Below are positions 1 to 9,145 of a DNA stretch of 64,000 nt, one piece after another (the first letter of the stretch is position 1; every line of letters starts with the position of its first letter). The notes beneath the pieces were generated by a model, which searched no databases, was not told the DNA's origin, and saw only the letters and a program-made list of their open reading frames with translations. Position numbers and translations under genes: made by a program. This DNA is from Bacillus_I endophytica_A (lineage in GTDB: Bacteria > Bacillota > Bacilli > Bacillales > Bacillaceae_H): positions 21,921 to 85,920 of the forward strand of contig NZ_JALAMS010000039.1 of assembly GCF_026790145.1 (NCBI RefSeq), read 5' to 3'.

Positions 1-863
1 ACTAAGCCTGAACCATCAATCGCTTTGAATGCCTTAATTGCTTCCTCTTCCATACGTGCGTATGTTTCTTCACTAATTTCAGCAGGGATAATAAGAGCTG
101 TATCACCGTCTTGATATTTTGACTTGTAATCATAGAAATCTGTTTTGGCAACGATTTCTCCTACAACAGAACAAGAAGGAGCATCATTTCCTAGAACACC
201 GATCTCAACTTCACGAGCCGTAATACCCTCTTCAACAATGATTTTACGATCGAACTGAAATGCTTCTTCAAATGCATTTACAAGTTCTTCTCTATTTGTA
301 CATTTGTTAATTCCAACACTAGAACCTAAGTTAGCTGGCTTAACAAAACAAGGATACCCAAGTTCTTGTTCTACCTCTTTATACGCAGCATCTTCATTAT
401 TTTTCCAATCCACCTTTAAAAAGTGAACGTATTTCACTTGTTTGAGACCTGCTTGAGCAAACAAGTTTTTCATAATTACTTTATCCATTCCAGCTGCTGA
501 ACCAAGCACTCCATTTCCTACATAAGGAACATTCAATAATTCTAACATTCCTTGTACAGTACCGTCTTCTCCATTTGGTCCATGAAGTAATGGGAAAACA
601 ACATCAACTGCTTCTCCTTCTTGAGACAACGTGCTTAGTGACGTTGGTGAAATTGCTTTTTCTGTCAATGTTAATTCTTCAACACCTTGTACTTTTCCTT
701 CAATTATTTCACCGCGAATCCATTCGCCGTTTTCCGTTATATAGACAGGGTGAACTTCAAATTTCTCCCCATTCAATGCATTGATAACCGCTAGAGCCGT
801 TTGTAAAGAAACCTGATGCTCTGCTGATTTTCCACCATATAAAAGTCCGAGTTTAATTCTCAC
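1..863 (-). CDS. ddl: D-alanine--D-alanine ligase, C-terminus cut by window edge
   Basis: ATP-dependent ligase joining two D-alanines for the peptidoglycan precursor in the cytoplasm. About 287 codons are present. The N-terminus reads VRIKLGLLYGGKSAEH, followed by the family's FPLLHGPNGEDGTVQGMLEL segment, the ATP-grasp stretch YPCFVKPANLGSSVGI, and EVEIGVLGND. Ddl is usually about 350-370 residues, so roughly the last 70 lie outside the window. The start is GTG at 863 behind an AGGAGG ribosome site. It is transcribed away from the MFS/MerR pair and has its own promoter-like sequence. Family identification is firm; DdlA versus DdlB type cannot be told. Confidence 0.95.
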   Translation of the reverse strand, partial: MRIKLGLLYGGKSAEHQVSLQTALAVINALNGEKFEVHPVYITENGEWIRGEIIEGKVQGVEELTLTEKAISPTSLSTLSQEGEAVDVVFPLLHGPNGEDGTVQGMLELLNVPYVGNGVLGSAAGMDKVIMKNLFAQAGLKQVKYVHFLKVDWKNNEDAAYKEVEQELGYPCFVKPANLGSSVGINKCTNREELVNAFEEAFQFDRKIIVEEGITAREVEIGVLGNDAPSCSVVGEIVAKTDFYDYKSKYQDGDTALIIPAEISEETYARMEEEAIKAFKAIDGSGL

Positions 864-900
864 AATTGTTCCTCCTTCGACATTCCTAATGTCCTCGTCT

Positions 901-906
901 ATTGTA
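901..906 (-). promoter_or_regulatory. candidate -10 box of ddl promoter
   Basis: On the minus strand a TACAAT hexamer lies about 40 bases upstream of the ddl start, preceded by a weak TTTCGC-like -35 about 18 bases further up. The -10 match is good and the -35 is poor, so this is only a candidate. Confidence 0.35.
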
Positions 907-999
907 TCACTTTCCCTTCATTTTGCGAAAAAAAGATTGTATATTTTTGAAAACAGAATCCATTTTCCTATATCTTTTCCCGCTTTACTTTTTACCTAT

Positions 1000-1070
1000 G
1001 AAAAAGCAAGGTTGGCTTATGCTTTTTTAAATATCCTCAAAAAAAGTCAGGCTTCCTGAGCCTGACTTTC
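1000..1070 (-). terminator. double terminator after MFS gene
   Basis: Two hairpins follow the MFS stop on the minus strand. The first has an 11-bp AAAGTCAGGCT stem (1043-1068); the second has an 8-bp AAAAAGCA stem (about 1003-1027) ending in T-rich sequence. The first is near-symmetrical in its flanking A and T runs. Confidence 0.7.
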
Positions 1071-1079
1071 TTGTCTACC

Positions 1080-2228
1080 TTATAAAGGGGTTTTTTCTGT
1101 TTTTCTTACTGGAATCATAATTAAGAGGAATGCTACAAATCCTAAAATCGCCGCAACTAAGAACGGGCTTTGAGGAGAAAGTGATTCTCCTAGCACACCT
1201 GATAAAAGGGGAGCAATTGCAGCTCCAAGCCAACGAATAAAGTTGTAACCTCCAGACGTAATTGCACGCTCATGTGGTGAATTCCCCATTACATGTGTTG
1301 TAAAGAGCGCATTGTTTAATCCCGACGCTAGTCCAGATAAAATAATAATTACGATTTTTAACCATAAAGGCTGAACAACAAATAATAAAATAAGCATAAT
1401 TGCAAATACAATTAATGATACTTTAAGAAGTGTCTTTGGTGTCCATTTTTTCTCAAGCTTATGAGAAAGAACAGCAGAACCATATGCTAAGCACAGTCCC
1501 CAACCAAAGAAAACAAACCCAATTTGAATAGCTGATAATCCTAAAACAAGTGGAGAATATGCTAAAACTGTAAAGAATCCGTAGTAATAAAGCATGCCTG
1601 AGAAAGCACCTTGTAAAAATGGTTTATATGCAAAAAGCTTAACCATTTCTTTTACCCCTGGTGCCTGTCTTTTTTGTTTTAGTGGTGGTTGCTTTACAAA
1701 GAAACTTACAAGAATAAAAGCTAAAAGAATAAGAATGCTTGTTACAAAGAATGGATAGCGCCAGGAGATGCCGCCTAAAATGCCTCCAACTAATGGACCT
1801 GCTGCCATTCCAAGACCAATTGCTGCTTCATACATTCCAATTGCTCCACTTGCATCACTTGAAAGAGCAATAAGCAGCGTCATTGCTGTTGCAAAGAATA
1901 AAGCATTCCCTAATCCCCAACCAGCTCTAAATCCGGAAAGTGTACCAATTGAATTAGAAATCGCACAAAGAAATGAAAAAACGGTAACAATAGCTAAGCC
2001 TGTTACCATGAGCTTTTTATCACCAAGTTTTGCTGCAAATAGCCCTGCTGGAATCATCATAATGGCCATTGTAAAAATATAAGCCGTAAAAAGCATTTCA
2101 ACTTGCCAGTGACTTGCACCAATTTGCTTTGCAATCTCTGGAAGAATAGGATCAACAACACCTATTCCCATAAATGCTAGAAAAGTTGCAAAAACGGTAA
2201 TAATGCGTCCTCTTTTTGCATTTTCCAT
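1080..2228 (-). CDS. MFS drug/solute efflux transporter, 12 TM
   Basis: Major facilitator superfamily membrane transporter of about 382 residues with roughly 12 hydrophobic segments. The N-terminal FLAFMGIGVVDPILP segment and the loop-2 motif GLFAAKLGDKKLM are typical of DHA1 drug:proton antiporters. A GTG at 2237 and ATGs at 2234 and 2228 are possible starts. The ATG at 2228 is preferred because it sits 8 bases from the AGAGGAG ribosome site, while the others abut it. It is coupled to the upstream MerR gene, whose TGA overlaps the ATG at 2234. This suggests one operon in which the MerR protein senses a substrate of the pump. The substrate is unknown. Confidence 0.85.
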   Translation of the reverse strand: MENAKRGRIITVFATFLAFMGIGVVDPILPEIAKQIGASHWQVEMLFTAYIFTMAIMMIPAGLFAAKLGDKKLMVTGLAIVTVFSFLCAISNSIGTLSGFRAGWGLGNALFFATAMTLLIALSSDASGAIGMYEAAIGLGMAAGPLVGGILGGISWRYPFFVTSILILLAFILVSFFVKQPPLKQKRQAPGVKEMVKLFAYKPFLQGAFSGMLYYYGFFTVLAYSPLVLGLSAIQIGFVFFGWGLCLAYGSAVLSHKLEKKWTPKTLLKVSLIVFAIMLILLFVVQPLWLKIVIIILSGLASGLNNALFTTHVMGNSPHERAITSGGYNFIRWLGAAIAPLLSGVLGESLSPQSPFLVAAILGFVAFLLIMIPVRKTEKTPL

Positions 2229-2233
2229 CTTCA

Positions 2234-2635
2234 TCACTCCTCTAATGTTGTTTTGAGATATTCTGTTCTATCCATCAGTTCATGAAGCTCTTGTTCAAAT
2301 CGCTGCATACGTTGGATTTTGCGGGCAAGTCCATTAATTTGAACTGACAGTCTTTCTTGGAAATCATCTAACCCTTCTTGAGTCAATTCTCCACCTGCTC
2401 TTCTTCGCTCAATCCGCTTTTTTAAGTGAACGAACTGCTGGAGTTCTTGAAGGGAAAAGCCAAGCACTTCTTTAGCTTCAATGATCTTTTTTAGTTCATT
2501 AATATTTTCCTCAACGTATAGTCTTGTGTTTCCTTTTGTACGCTGTGGAGGTGTAATAAGTTCCATTTCTTCATAATACCGAATCGTTCGTTTAGTAAGC
2601 CCTGTCATCTTCATTACATCATCTATTTTATACAA
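2234..2635 (-). CDS. MerR family transcriptional regulator
   Basis: DNA-binding regulator of about 133 residues with the MerR winged helix at the N-terminus (LTKRTIRYYEEMELITPPQR) and a C-terminal coiled-coil dimerisation helix. I place the start at TTG 2635 because an AAAGGGGAG ribosome site lies 6 bases upstream. The further-upstream ATG at 2710 would overlap the promoter -35. It heads an operon with the MFS pump and likely controls it and itself. There is no cysteine cluster typical of metal sensors, so an organic ligand is more likely (inference). Confidence 0.88.
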   Translation of the reverse strand: MYKIDDVMKMTGLTKRTIRYYEEMELITPPQRTKGNTRLYVEENINELKKIIEAKEVLGFSLQELQQFVHLKKRIERRRAGGELTQEGLDDFQERLSVQINGLARKIQRMQRFEQELHELMDRTEYLKTTLEE

Positions 2636-2654
2636 GATATGCTCCCCTTTACAT

Positions 2655-2670
2655 TTAACGTTAACGTAAG
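2655..2670. promoter_or_regulatory. palindromic operator candidate for MerR regulator
   Basis: The perfect 10-bp palindrome ACGTTAACGT (2658-2667), inside overlapping TTAACG repeats, lies between the promoter -10 and the ribosome site of the merR-MFS operon. ACGTTAACGT-centred palindromes are common MerR-family operators. Its position downstream of -10 would favour repression rather than the usual spacer-twisting activation. Confidence 0.5.
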
Positions 2671-2681
2671 ATTGTATATTT

Positions 2682-2710
2682 ATCGTACTCCTCATTAATA
2701 TAATTGTCAA
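2682..2710 (-). promoter_or_regulatory. SigA-type promoter of merR-MFS operon
   Basis: A perfect TTGACA -35 (2705-2710) is followed after 17 bases by TACGAT (2682-2687) on the minus strand, about 50 bases upstream of the TTG start. Confidence 0.6.
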
Positions 2711-2773
2711 CTAAGTGAAATATGCTCTATGTTAAATAATTCTTTTTAGATTATCGAATATCAGAGAAAAAGA

Positions 2774-2803
2774 GGAAAATATTTTGCCCTATTTTCCTTT
2801 TTT
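2774..2803 (+). terminator. hairpin with T-run in the aspA leader
   Basis: GGAAAATA (2774-2781) and TATTTTCC (2790-2797) can pair over an 8-base loop and are followed by six T. It lies upstream of the aspartase gene on the same strand. It could be an attenuator or an insulating terminator. Function not shown. Confidence 0.35.
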
Positions 2804-2965
2804 AGTGGTACCATCAAAAAGAATAGCTGTGAATATTTTATGCATCTTTTTCCTACTTTCTAACAAGACTAATTAAGTAGATAAAAAAGACAGTAAAAAT
2901 GTAAGCACTATTGAAATGAAAGAATCATACACCTAAACAACGAAGATTGTAATGGAGGTTCGAAA

Positions 2966-4387
<1,422 letters not shown>

Positions 4388-4389
4388 TA

Positions 4390-4420
4390 AAAAGGCTAGC
4401 AATATGCTAGCCTTTTGTTG
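4390..4420 (+). terminator. terminator after aspA (bidirectional)
   Basis: An 11-bp stem AAAAGGCTAGC/GCTAGCCTTTT with a 5-base loop and T-rich tail lies between convergent aspA and proA. Confidence 0.8.
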
Positions 4421-4421
4421 T

Positions 4422-5669
4422 TTATTTTTTGATTTGTCCGTTTCCTCTAATCACAAACTTAGTGGATGTTAGAGCTTTTAATCCCATGGGCCCTCGCGCA
4501 TGAAGCTTTTGTGTACTAATACCAATTTCTGATCCAAACCCGAATTCAAATCCATCCGTGAAACGAGTTGAGGCATTATGATAAAGAGCTGCTGCATCTA
4601 CAGAAGTAAAAAATTCCTTCACATGACTTTCATCATTCGTAATGATAGCCTCTGAATGCTTTGTTCCATATTTATTAATATGTGAAACAGCTTCCCCAAC
4701 AGACAACACACGCTTCATTGCTACCGTTTTATTTAAATACTCTTGTTCCCAATCATCTTCAGTTGCTCTTTGTACCCGACTGTGAAGCTGACAAACAGCT
4801 TCATCGCCATGTACTTCCACTCCATGGTCCATTAACAAGGAAAGAAGATCTTTACCATGTAGGGCAAGCCATGCGTCATGAACAAGGACTGTCTCAATTG
4901 CGTTACAAACAGATGGACGCTGTGTTTTGGCATTAATAACAATTTCGAATGCCATTTTTACATCTGCAGATTCATCAATGAAGATATGACAATTACCTGC
5001 GCCTGTCTCTAATACAGGAACAGAAGCCTCTCTCACAACGGTCTGAATAAGATTTTTACCCCCTCTTGGGATGAGAACATCTAAATACTCATTAAGTGTG
5101 AAAAGCTCTTTAGCTGTTTGGCGACTTGTATCTTCAATAAGTTGGACAGCCTCCTTTGGAAAACCAGCTTTTTTTAACCCGTTATGGATCACATTTACGA
5201 TTGCTTTATTAGAATAATGAGCAGAAGAGCTTCCTCTTAAAATAACAGCATTACCTGTTTTCAAACAAAGAGTTGAGGCATCTACTGTCACGTTTGGTCT
5301 TGCTTCGTAAATCATTCCTACAACGCCGAGTGGAACACGCATTTCAGTAATTTTAAGTCCATCATTTCTCTCAATTGTTTGTAGTACTTTACCTGTTGGA
5401 TCTTCTAACTTAACAAGTTGCTCAATTCCATGAGCCATTCCTTCCAGTCTTTCAGTTGTTAAAAGAAGACGGTCTAATAAGGAATCTTCTACACCTTTTG
5501 CTCGATTTTCTTCAATATCCTTGCTGTTCTCTTCTAATATATAGCTACTTTGAGCCAAAAGTTGTGCTGCAATACTTGTTAATGCACTATTTTTTTCGTC
5601 TGTTGTTTTATGAACAAGAACAGATGCTGCTTCTTTTGCTCTTTGACCTTTTTCAATTACTTCACTCAT
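4422..5669 (-). CDS. proA: glutamate-5-semialdehyde dehydrogenase (gamma-glutamyl phosphate reductase)
   Basis: NADPH-dependent reduction of gamma-glutamyl phosphate to glutamate-5-semialdehyde, the second step of proline synthesis. The 415-residue length is standard. The catalytic cysteine lies in KTQRPSVCNAIET. The N-terminus and the MIYEARPNVTVDA segment are diagnostic. It follows proB by 13 bases in one operon controlled by the proline T-box upstream of proB, and its start has a GGGGGAAAAA-type ribosome site. Confidence 0.95.
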   Translation of the reverse strand: MSEVIEKGQRAKEAASVLVHKTTDEKNSALTSIAAQLLAQSSYILEENSKDIEENRAKGVEDSLLDRLLLTTERLEGMAHGIEQLVKLEDPTGKVLQTIERNDGLKITEMRVPLGVVGMIYEARPNVTVDASTLCLKTGNAVILRGSSSAHYSNKAIVNVIHNGLKKAGFPKEAVQLIEDTSRQTAKELFTLNEYLDVLIPRGGKNLIQTVVREASVPVLETGAGNCHIFIDESADVKMAFEIVINAKTQRPSVCNAIETVLVHDAWLALHGKDLLSLLMDHGVEVHGDEAVCQLHSRVQRATEDDWEQEYLNKTVAMKRVLSVGEAVSHINKYGTKHSEAIITNDESHVKEFFTSVDAAALYHNASTRFTDGFEFGFGSEIGISTQKLHARGPMGLKALTSTKFVIRGNGQIKK

Positions 5670-5682
5670 CTTTTTTCCCCCT

Positions 5683-6798
5683 CTATCTTAATAAAAGATT
5701 ATGCTGTCCAACCCATTGATCGCGATGGATCACTTCATAAGAAGAACGTTCAACGCTATGTGCAATCTCATCACTTCGCTTACCTTTTAAACGATTTAAC
5801 TCTTCTGATGAATAACACACCTCTCCTTTACCAATTATCCCATTTGTTCCTTCTACTTCAATGACGTCTCCTTCTTTAAAAACGCCTTCTATTTCAACAA
5901 CTCCTGCAAGAAGAAGACTTCTTCCGTCTTTCACTAACGCTCTTTCTGCCCCCTCATCAATCATTACTTTTCCTTTCAAAGATGAATGAAAAGCAATCCA
6001 CTGTTTACGGGTATTAAGGCCTGTTACTTTGGCTCCTACGTACGTACCATCTCCATTTCCTTCCAAAACCTTGAGCAGCTTCCTAGGTCCTTGACCACTT
6101 CCAATAAAGGTTGGCACACCAAGAGATAACGCCATTTCTGCAGCAAGAAGTTTTGATTTCATTCCCCCTGTCCCAACCTTGGAACCTTCAGCGCTTGCTA
6201 CTGACAAAAACTCTTCTGTGACCTGTTCAAGATAGTCAATCCGTTTGGCACCTGGATTTTTATTTGGATTATCATCATAGAGGCCATTTATATCTGTAAG
6301 GATAATAAGACGATCAGCGTGAATTAAGCCACTTAAAAGAGCTGAAAGCATATCATTGTCACCAAATGTAAGCTCTTCAATTGAAACTGAATCATTTTCA
6401 TTTACAATAGGCAAAACAGAGCGCTCTAAAAGTTCGGAGAGCGTATCATATGCATTGCTATAACGCTCACGATGAGCAAAATCTTGGCGAGTTAACAAAA
6501 TTTGAGCTGGTTTTATTCCATAAGTACTGAAAGCTTCAATATAAGCACTCATTAAAACACTTTGTCCAAGAGCCGCTGATGCTTGCTTTCCTTTGATTGT
6601 GACAGGTCTTGAAGGATACCCAAGCTCTGTAAATCCCGCCGCAACCGCACCTGAAGAAATTAATACAACTTCATGCCCTTCAGCACGTAAAGCAGCGATA
6701 GCTTCCGCATGTTCACTCAACTTTGTATTATCGATTCCACCACTTGTATTTGTTAATGAACTACTTCCAATCTTTACAACAACACGCTGTTTTTTCAT
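5683..6798 (-). CDS. proB: glutamate 5-kinase
   Basis: ATP-dependent phosphorylation of L-glutamate, the first committed step of proline synthesis. About 371 residues. An amino-acid kinase domain (KQRVVVKIGSSSLTN at the start; NENDSVSIEELTFGDNDMLS; VGTGGMKSKLLAAEMAL) is followed by a C-terminal PUA domain of about 80 residues. I start at ATG 6798, behind GGAGGGG, because the longer reading frame would run back into the leader terminator. It is the first gene of proBA. Confidence 0.95.
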   Translation of the reverse strand: MKKQRVVVKIGSSSLTNTSGGIDNTKLSEHAEAIAALRAEGHEVVLISSGAVAAGFTELGYPSRPVTIKGKQASAALGQSVLMSAYIEAFSTYGIKPAQILLTRQDFAHRERYSNAYDTLSELLERSVLPIVNENDSVSIEELTFGDNDMLSALLSGLIHADRLIILTDINGLYDDNPNKNPGAKRIDYLEQVTEEFLSVASAEGSKVGTGGMKSKLLAAEMALSLGVPTFIGSGQGPRKLLKVLEGNGDGTYVGAKVTGLNTRKQWIAFHSSLKGKVMIDEGAERALVKDGRSLLLAGVVEIEGVFKEGDVIEVEGTNGIIGKGEVCYSSEELNRLKGKRSDEIAHSVERSSYEVIHRDQWVGQHNLLLR

Positions 6799-6820
6799 TT
6801 TTTCCCCTCCACGTATACAA

Positions 6821-7060
6821 AAAGCCCTCTCACATCCTAACAAAAGGACGGAGAGGGCTTTTTCCGCGGTACCACCTTATTTGAGCACAAGTTATTATGC
6901 TCCACTTTTTCCGTTAACGCCGGTACACACGCTTAGATTTTCCCTCTAAGACTCTGAGGTAGGTTCATTAGCTCCTCCATGACAAGGTTTTGCAGCCGAT
7001 GAACCTCGCTCTCTTACATGGGAAATCTAATTACTATTCCTCTTCAACGTTCTAATTTTT
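6821..7060 (-). ncRNA. T-box leader, proline specifier, controlling proBA
   Basis: The minus-strand leader contains the T-box sequence AGGTGGTACCGCGG (6864-6877), whose NCCA-pairing core is intact. Upstream lies a long stem I with the conserved GCTGCAAAACCTTG distal element and an AGAGAGCGAGG stretch. In the specifier loop, GAA-CCT-ACC puts codon CCT (proline) at 6961-6963, matching the downstream genes. The leader ends in a terminator with an 11-bp stem AAAGCCCTCTC/GAGAGGGCTTT (6821-6861). Uncharged tRNA-Pro would stabilise the antiterminator and switch proBA on. Confidence 0.93.
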
Positions 7061-7064
7061 CTTT

Positions 7065-7093
7065 ATTATGCCGAGAAAAAAGAACGGTGTCAA
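7065..7093 (-). promoter_or_regulatory. SigA promoter of the T-box-proBA unit
   Basis: TTGACA (7088-7093), a 17-base spacer and CATAAT (7065-7070) on the minus strand place the transcript start just before stem I of the T-box. Confidence 0.8.
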
Positions 7094-7113
7094 GAAGATC
7101 TTTCTTATAATTT

Positions 7114-7839
7114 TCAACCTTCCGTTTTTTCAATTTCTTCTGCCATATTTCCATGCATTAAATCTGCTTCTAAAAACTCTTTTGTTTTTGGCAGTACAAA
7201 CTGAAGATTAGCATGTTCTCCTATTTCAACCGTACCACTGTCTATTTCAAAATCAAAGATGTGGCCTCCGCCTTGTTTGTCTTCACTAATAAAATGAAGG
7301 TGATAACCAACAACAGCCAGCCCTTGAACATACCGGGGTGTGTAAAACCCAACAATTGTTCCTTTGCAATCTTTAAAGGTAGAAACATTCTGTTCTTTAA
7401 CAACGTCTGTCATTGAAGAATATGGGGGCTCCTGTTTGGAAACTGTTCGCGTCTTCATACTACAAAATGAGCCTGTAATACGAATAGAATAAAACAAATT
7501 TTCGCTAGGTAATATACTAGAGATAAATTGTCCAATTTGCTCCCTTGTTCCATTCTCTTGAATTCGATATGTTAAAGAAGGATTAAAAAAAGTAACGGCG
7601 GCAAAAGGAGTTTTCTCATCTTCTTTTACTTCTTTAATCGTACCATCTCCTTGTAGATGATAAAATTCTCCGTCAACCGCTAACATTTCACCATCTAGTT
7701 TGTTGAATGTGCCGATTCCAAAATCGCCGTGCTTTTTCACTACACTAAAAGGAACCTCCCCTTCAAACACGCCATCTAGTAAAGCACTGAAGGTTGATAC
7801 TTGATAGATATTATCACCTTGTCGTTGACCTTCTGTCAC
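7114..7839 (-). CDS. alsD: alpha-acetolactate decarboxylase
   Basis: Zinc enzyme converting acetolactate to acetoin in overflow metabolism. 241 residues, close to the family norm. The zinc-ligand segments GYHLHFISED and GGHIFDF near the C-terminus are present, as are the YQVSTFSALLDGVFEG N-terminal pattern and the catalytic-region FYSIRITGSF. The start is GTG 7839 behind AAAGGA. It normally pairs with alsS (acetolactate synthase); no alsS is adjacent here, so the pathway partner must lie elsewhere. Confidence 0.93.
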   Translation of the reverse strand: MTEGQRQGDNIYQVSTFSALLDGVFEGEVPFSVVKKHGDFGIGTFNKLDGEMLAVDGEFYHLQGDGTIKEVKEDEKTPFAAVTFFNPSLTYRIQENGTREQIGQFISSILPSENLFYSIRITGSFCSMKTRTVSKQEPPYSSMTDVVKEQNVSTFKDCKGTIVGFYTPRYVQGLAVVGYHLHFISEDKQGGGHIFDFEIDSGTVEIGEHANLQFVLPKTKEFLEADLMHGNMAEEIEKTEG

Positions 7840-7890
7840 GTTACTTTCATCCTTTCTCTTCTACGTTCTTACTTTCATCAATATCATTTT

Positions 7891-8670
7891 TTACCCTGCA
7901 TGTTGGTTGATTAAACTTTGTAGCTTTGTTTCAATATGCTTTTGTCCTGACTCAAGCTCTGCCTTATCAAAATACACACGAAGGAGACGTTCCTCATCAT
8001 TGTACATTTCCTCAAGCCACCCAAACATTCCTCTTGCTTTTCGATCTACCTCAACAATTACTTCTAAGCCATGGTCTTCGAGTTGGAAAACAAGTTCAAG
8101 CTCATCAAGTTTCCCTCTATATTGCGAAGAAACCGGGCGAAATTCAAATTCTTGGACAAAAGGCAAACGTCGTCGAAAATACGGAGCATGTTCGCAATCT
8201 GCTTCATGAAGTCGAAAACCTATTTGTTCAACAGTTTGAAGCACATTGTTAACCCACTTATGTGGCACAACTTTGATAGAATCGTTATCTTTGCTATCAA
8301 CACCTTTTTCAATATCAACATCTGTATGAAGCCAGACGTTCACGTTTCGCACACTAACAGGTGTATCTAAAGGAAGCTGGAATGAGAAAGGAAAATCTTT
8401 TTGCTCTCCCGCTTTAATAACGAAAGAATTTGTTACGCGATGAGATAACAACTTCACTTCACGATAGTGTTTCTTGTCATCCTCTTCAATAAGATACTGT
8501 GTCATAACTTCAATATCAATGTCACTCATTGATTGCTCAACATTACCTCCTGTAACATGGACAACACCTGTAATTTCTTCCCCTTGAGAATATGATGATG
8601 AATCTAATATAGTATCAACTTTAGCAGAACCAATTCCTATACTTGCCGCAACTTTCTTAAAAAATGACAT
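7891..8670 (-). CDS. spo0M: sporulation-control protein Spo0M
   Basis: Arrestin-fold cytoplasmic protein that influences sporulation and cell division in Bacillus. About 259 residues. The start MSFFKKVAASIGIGSAKVDT is nearly the classic Spo0M N-terminus. A downstream beta-sandwich and the C-terminal RKARGMFGWLEEMYNDEE segment complete the family pattern. I choose ATG 8670 because it lies 9 bases after AAGGAG; the ATG three codons upstream touches the ribosome site. A SigW-like promoter lies upstream, so it may belong to the envelope-stress regulon. Confidence 0.93.
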   Translation of the reverse strand: MSFFKKVAASIGIGSAKVDTILDSSSYSQGEEITGVVHVTGGNVEQSMSDIDIEVMTQYLIEEDDKKHYREVKLLSHRVTNSFVIKAGEQKDFPFSFQLPLDTPVSVRNVNVWLHTDVDIEKGVDSKDNDSIKVVPHKWVNNVLQTVEQIGFRLHEADCEHAPYFRRRLPFVQEFEFRPVSSQYRGKLDELELVFQLEDHGLEVIVEVDRKARGMFGWLEEMYNDEERLLRVYFDKAELESGQKHIETKLQSLINQHAG

Positions 8671-8735
8671 ACGAACCATCTCCTTATATAGACTACATTG
8701 TTGTGAAGCCTCATAATTTTCTCTGTATCACCTTA

Positions 8736-8762
8736 TACGCTTCATATATCTTTTTGGTTGCA
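8736..8762 (-). promoter_or_regulatory. SigW-like promoter of spo0M
   Basis: TGCAAC (8757-8762) and CGTA (8736-8739) on the minus strand, 17 bases apart, resemble the SigW consensus TGAAAC-N16-CGTA. There is one mismatch and one extra spacer base. SigW itself is encoded in this window. Confidence 0.4.
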
Positions 8763-8782
8763 TTTTTTTAAGAAGTTATATT

Positions 8783-8951
8783 CTACTTGGCTGCCTTTTG
8801 AAGTTCGTTTTCTTTAATTAAGTCAGCGGTAAGTTGTCCAGATAAAACAACCATTGGAACTCCTCCACCTGGGTGTGTAGAGCCTCCTACAAAATACAAT
8901 CCTTCGTAAACAAACTTAAAATAAGAAATACTAAAGTAAAAACCTTCATTT
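8783..8951 (-). pseudogene. C-terminal remnant of a carotenoid desaturase (CrtN/CrtI type)
   Basis: In one frame the minus strand encodes about 43 residues ending at TAG 8783-8785 that include EGLYFVGGSTHPGGGVPMVV. This is the FAD-binding C-terminal signature of phytoene/dehydrosqualene desaturases (YFVGASTHPGGGVP). Two stop codons in tandem (near 8957) precede it, and there is no start codon or ribosome site. A full enzyme is about 500 residues, so more than 90 percent is missing. No other crt gene is in the window. The rest of the 8680-9145 interval holds only the spo0M promoter and the acyltransferase terminator. Confidence 0.8.
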
Positions 8952-9091
8952 AATCACTATATGTTCCGTCATATTTTTTCATATATATTCTTTCGATTAA
9001 CAATGGATTAAACAGAAAATACAGACTATTATAGTCATATCCTTTTTTCCCTATTCAAACTAACTTAAACTTTGTTTAGTGAAGAATATAT

Positions 9092-9122
9092 AAAAAAGGC
9101 TACAAACTACGTAGCCTTTTTT
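9092..9122 (-). terminator. terminator after acyltransferase gene
   Basis: A 12-bp stem AAAAAAGGCTAC/GTAGCCTTTTTT with a 7-base loop lies just after the acyltransferase stop. Confidence 0.8.
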
Positions 9123-9145
9123 GTATATCATTATATAACCTATAT

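Noticed and set aside
1003..1029. 10-codon frame MKKQGWLMLF on the plus strand
   Set aside because: No ribosome site, and it coincides with a terminator hairpin of the MFS gene.
4682..4936. Plus-strand frame inside proA
   Set aside because: It is antisense to a well-conserved enzyme, with no ribosome site or family.
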